From contig CAIJNL010000023.1 in NCBI GenBank assembly GCA_903822005.1, positions 1 to 64,000 of the forward strand: DNA of 64,000 nt, in the 5' to 3' direction. Of the stretch, positions 62,425-64,000 are shown in pieces. The first letter of the stretch is position 1. Every line of letters begins with the position of its first letter. Under the pieces are notes generated by a model. That model had not been told where the DNA came from, did no database searches, and saw only the letters and a program-made list of their open reading frames with translations. Position numbers and translations under genes: made by a program. This DNA comes from an uncultured Nitrospiraceae bacterium (GTDB lineage: Bacteria; Nitrospirota; Thermodesulfovibrionia; Thermodesulfovibrionales; Dissulfurispiraceae).

Positions 62425-64000
62425 ATGGACCAGGAAAGCCTGCATGAGCATTTATTGCAGCCCTCTTTTTACCCCGAAAAGCCGTCTTCGGTCACATTTA
62501 GGGAAACTCATATATCGCGCGTCTATATCCTGGATCGGCATGTCTATAAGATGAAGAAGCCTGTCAATCTCGGGTTTCTTGACTTCTCTTCACTCGAGCG
62601 TCGGCGCTTTTTCTGCGAAGAAGAGGTGCGGTTAAACAGCCGCTTCTCCACTGATACGTATCTTTGCGTAGTGCCCGTCTGCAGGGACAACGGCGGTCTG
62701 CATATAGGACTGCCGGGCGAAACGGTCGAATACCTGGTAAAGATGAGGCGTCTGCCGGAAGAGCTGATGCTTAGCCGGAGGCTCGAAGAACAAAAAGTTG
62801 ATCTTCATCCGGAAATGGCGAGGATTGCCAGACACCTTGCTGACCTGCATATTTCCGAGCCGGTAAGCAATCACGATGAAGGTTACAGCGATCTCATGCA
62901 TATCAGGCGCAACTGGGAAGAGAATTTCAGCCAGACCATGACGCACATAGAATCATCCATCAGTCCAGACGGCTTCGCTGCCCTGCGAAGCTATGTAAAG
63001 CGCTTTCTTGAAGACCATGAAGAGCTGATCGACCAAAGGGAAAGAGACGGCTGGGTGCGCGAGTGCCATGGCGACCTGCATGCCGAGCATATCTGCCTTA
63101 CAGACCCTGTGCGCATCTATGACTGCATAGAGTTCAACCGCCGCTTCAGGGTCAGCGATATACTGGCCGACATCGCATTTCTGCTAATGGATATCGACTG
63201 CCATGGCAGATATGATCTTTCCGACGCACTCTGGCAGGCTTACCTTGACAGGCTGGCAGCCCCGGCGCCCGAAGAACTGGTGCGCTTTTATAAGGTCTAC
63301 CGCGCGTATGTTCGCGGCAAGGTCGCGGCCATCTCGGGCTCAGAGCCCGAGGTATCAGAGGACCTTCGCGGAAAGGCCTGGCATAGTGCAAGCGGATACT
63401 TCAACCTGGCCCTGGGTTATATTTTGCCTCCCGCGCTCCTGATCACCTGCGGTCTCATGGGCACCGGCAAATCGAGCCTGGCAGCCGAGCTTGCGACAGC
63501 GCTACGCGCAGAATTGATCCGTTCCGACCTGCTTCGCCTCCAGTTCAAGAACGGGCCGGGCACTGGGGAGCAGGCAGCCTATATGGATGGGGCGTATCGC
63601 AGCGAATTGACCGAAAAGGTGTATGGGCAGATGGCCGAACAGGCCCGCGAGCATCTGAAGGCAGGTCGTACAGTTATCCTTGATGCAAGCTTTGCCAATG
63701 CAGGGCATCGCCACAGCATGCAGCAGCTTGCGGCCGGGTGCAGCGTGCCGTTTGCAGTGCTATATTGCCAATGTTCACGCGAGACGGCGCTGATGCGGCT
63801 GTACGGGCGCATGCAGGAGGGAACAGATGTCTCTGATGGCAGGGTAGAGCTTTACGACATACAGAGAATCCATTTTGAGACGCCGACAGATAATGAGCCG
63901 GTCATTGAGATAAAGACCTCAGGCCGGGTGGACTATACAGTCAACAGGTTGCTCGGCAGAATGCCTGCAATTATTGGAGAGACCGGGCTGAAAAAACAGA
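62425..64000 (+). CDS. Fused phosphotransferase-like / P-loop kinase protein (3' end beyond window)
   Basis: An open frame from ATG 62425 runs to the window edge (525 codons). The N-terminal half (about 1-330) resembles the aminoglycoside-phosphotransferase fold: RVYILDRHVYKMKKPVNLGFLDF and the catalytic-loop-type WVRECHGDLHAEHICL ... YDCIEFN. The C-terminal part from ~335 is a P-loop kinase with LLITCGLMGTGKSSLAAELA and VILDASFANAGHR. Proteins with this order are widespread, and the substrate is unknown. No clear ribosome-binding site. It would end a short distance beyond the window. Confidence 0.85.
   Translation, partial: MDQESLHEHLLQPSFYPEKPSSVTFRETHISRVYILDRHVYKMKKPVNLGFLDFSSLERRRFFCEEEVRLNSRFSTDTYLCVVPVCRDNGGLHIGLPGETVEYLVKMRRLPEELMLSRRLEEQKVDLHPEMARIARHLADLHISEPVSNHDEGYSDLMHIRRNWEENFSQTMTHIESSISPDGFAALRSYVKRFLEDHEELIDQRERDGWVRECHGDLHAEHICLTDPVRIYDCIEFNRRFRVSDILADIAFLLMDIDCHGRYDLSDALWQAYLDRLAAPAPEELVRFYKVYRAYVRGKVAAISGSEPEVSEDLRGKAWHSASGYFNLALGYILPPALLITCGLMGTGKSSLAAELATALRAELIRSDLLRLQFKNGPGTGEQAAYMDGAYRSELTEKVYGQMAEQAREHLKAGRTVILDASFANAGHRHSMQQLAAGCSVPFAVLYCQCSRETALMRLYGRMQEGTDVSDGRVELYDIQRIHFETPTDNEPVIEIKTSGRVDYTVNRLLGRMPAIIGETGLKKQ

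Overview
The window is about 64 kb of a Gram-negative bacterial chromosome. LptF/LptG, an OmpA/Pal-type lipoprotein, an O-antigen-type ABC exporter, many Sec/Tat-exported c-type cytochromes and sigma-54 regulation all point that way. The mix of GTP-type PEP carboxykinase, a CooS-like Ni-Fe-S protein, an A2-type caa3 oxidase with a sulfite dehydrogenase, and a Dcu-type C4-dicarboxylate carrier suggests a metabolically flexible Nitrospirota- or Desulfobacterota-like organism. That placement is inference from gene content, not a phylogeny.

Layout. 1-90: the 3' end of a 23S rRNA gene, followed without a visible 5S gene by rpoD. 1.7-10.2 kb: housekeeping genes (LysM protein, bioA, OmpA-like lipoprotein, trpS with an M50 protease, GTP-PEPCK, a stand-alone RAM domain, a TOPRIM protein, yraN). 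10.3-19.8 kb: an AT-richer surface-polysaccharide island with an ABC exporter, a radical SAM/SPASM protein, glycosyltransferases and a large membrane protein. Three of its genes are broken by single-base frameshifts or a nonsense codon. 19.8-24.6 kb: lptG/lptF, an IscA/HesB-like protein, hemB, a DUF4410-like protein and a cold-shock gene. 25.1-33.5 kb: a respiratory operon, SCO1 - caa3 oxidase (I, III, IV, II) - ctaB - SorA/SorB sulfite dehydrogenase - MauG/CcpA-like di-heme protein - small cytochrome c. 33.5-40.8 kb (minus strand): smc, a hybrid sensor kinase and a GlcD-type FAD oxidase. 41-49 kb: a Dcu carrier, an orphan Ala/Ser-rich protein, dnaE, accA, a second cold-shock gene and a TauE-type exporter.

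49.2-60.8 kb (all minus strand) is the most unusual part. It holds PdxA2, a PrpR_N-type sigma-54 activator, an exported acetolactate decarboxylase, a ferredoxin-domain protein and a Cys-rich protein that I do not recognise, a CooF-like ferredoxin, a shortened CooS-like protein, an NAD/FAD oxidoreductase, an MFS acid transporter and a zinc alcohol dehydrogenase. The CooS-like protein keeps the residues expected to bind the C-cluster, B-cluster and D-cluster but lacks about 80 residues and the His proton relay of true CO dehydrogenases. A GG-N10-GC promoter with upstream palindromes lies between the activator and the decarboxylase. I read this as a regulated catabolic and redox module of unknown substrate.

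A second notable signal is a paralogous structured 5' leader of about 75 nt in front of both cold-shock genes. Its outer stem keeps pairing although the two sequences differ. 61.3-64.0 kb: a periplasmic MsrA, a cupin, and a fused phosphotransferase-like/P-loop kinase that runs off the window.
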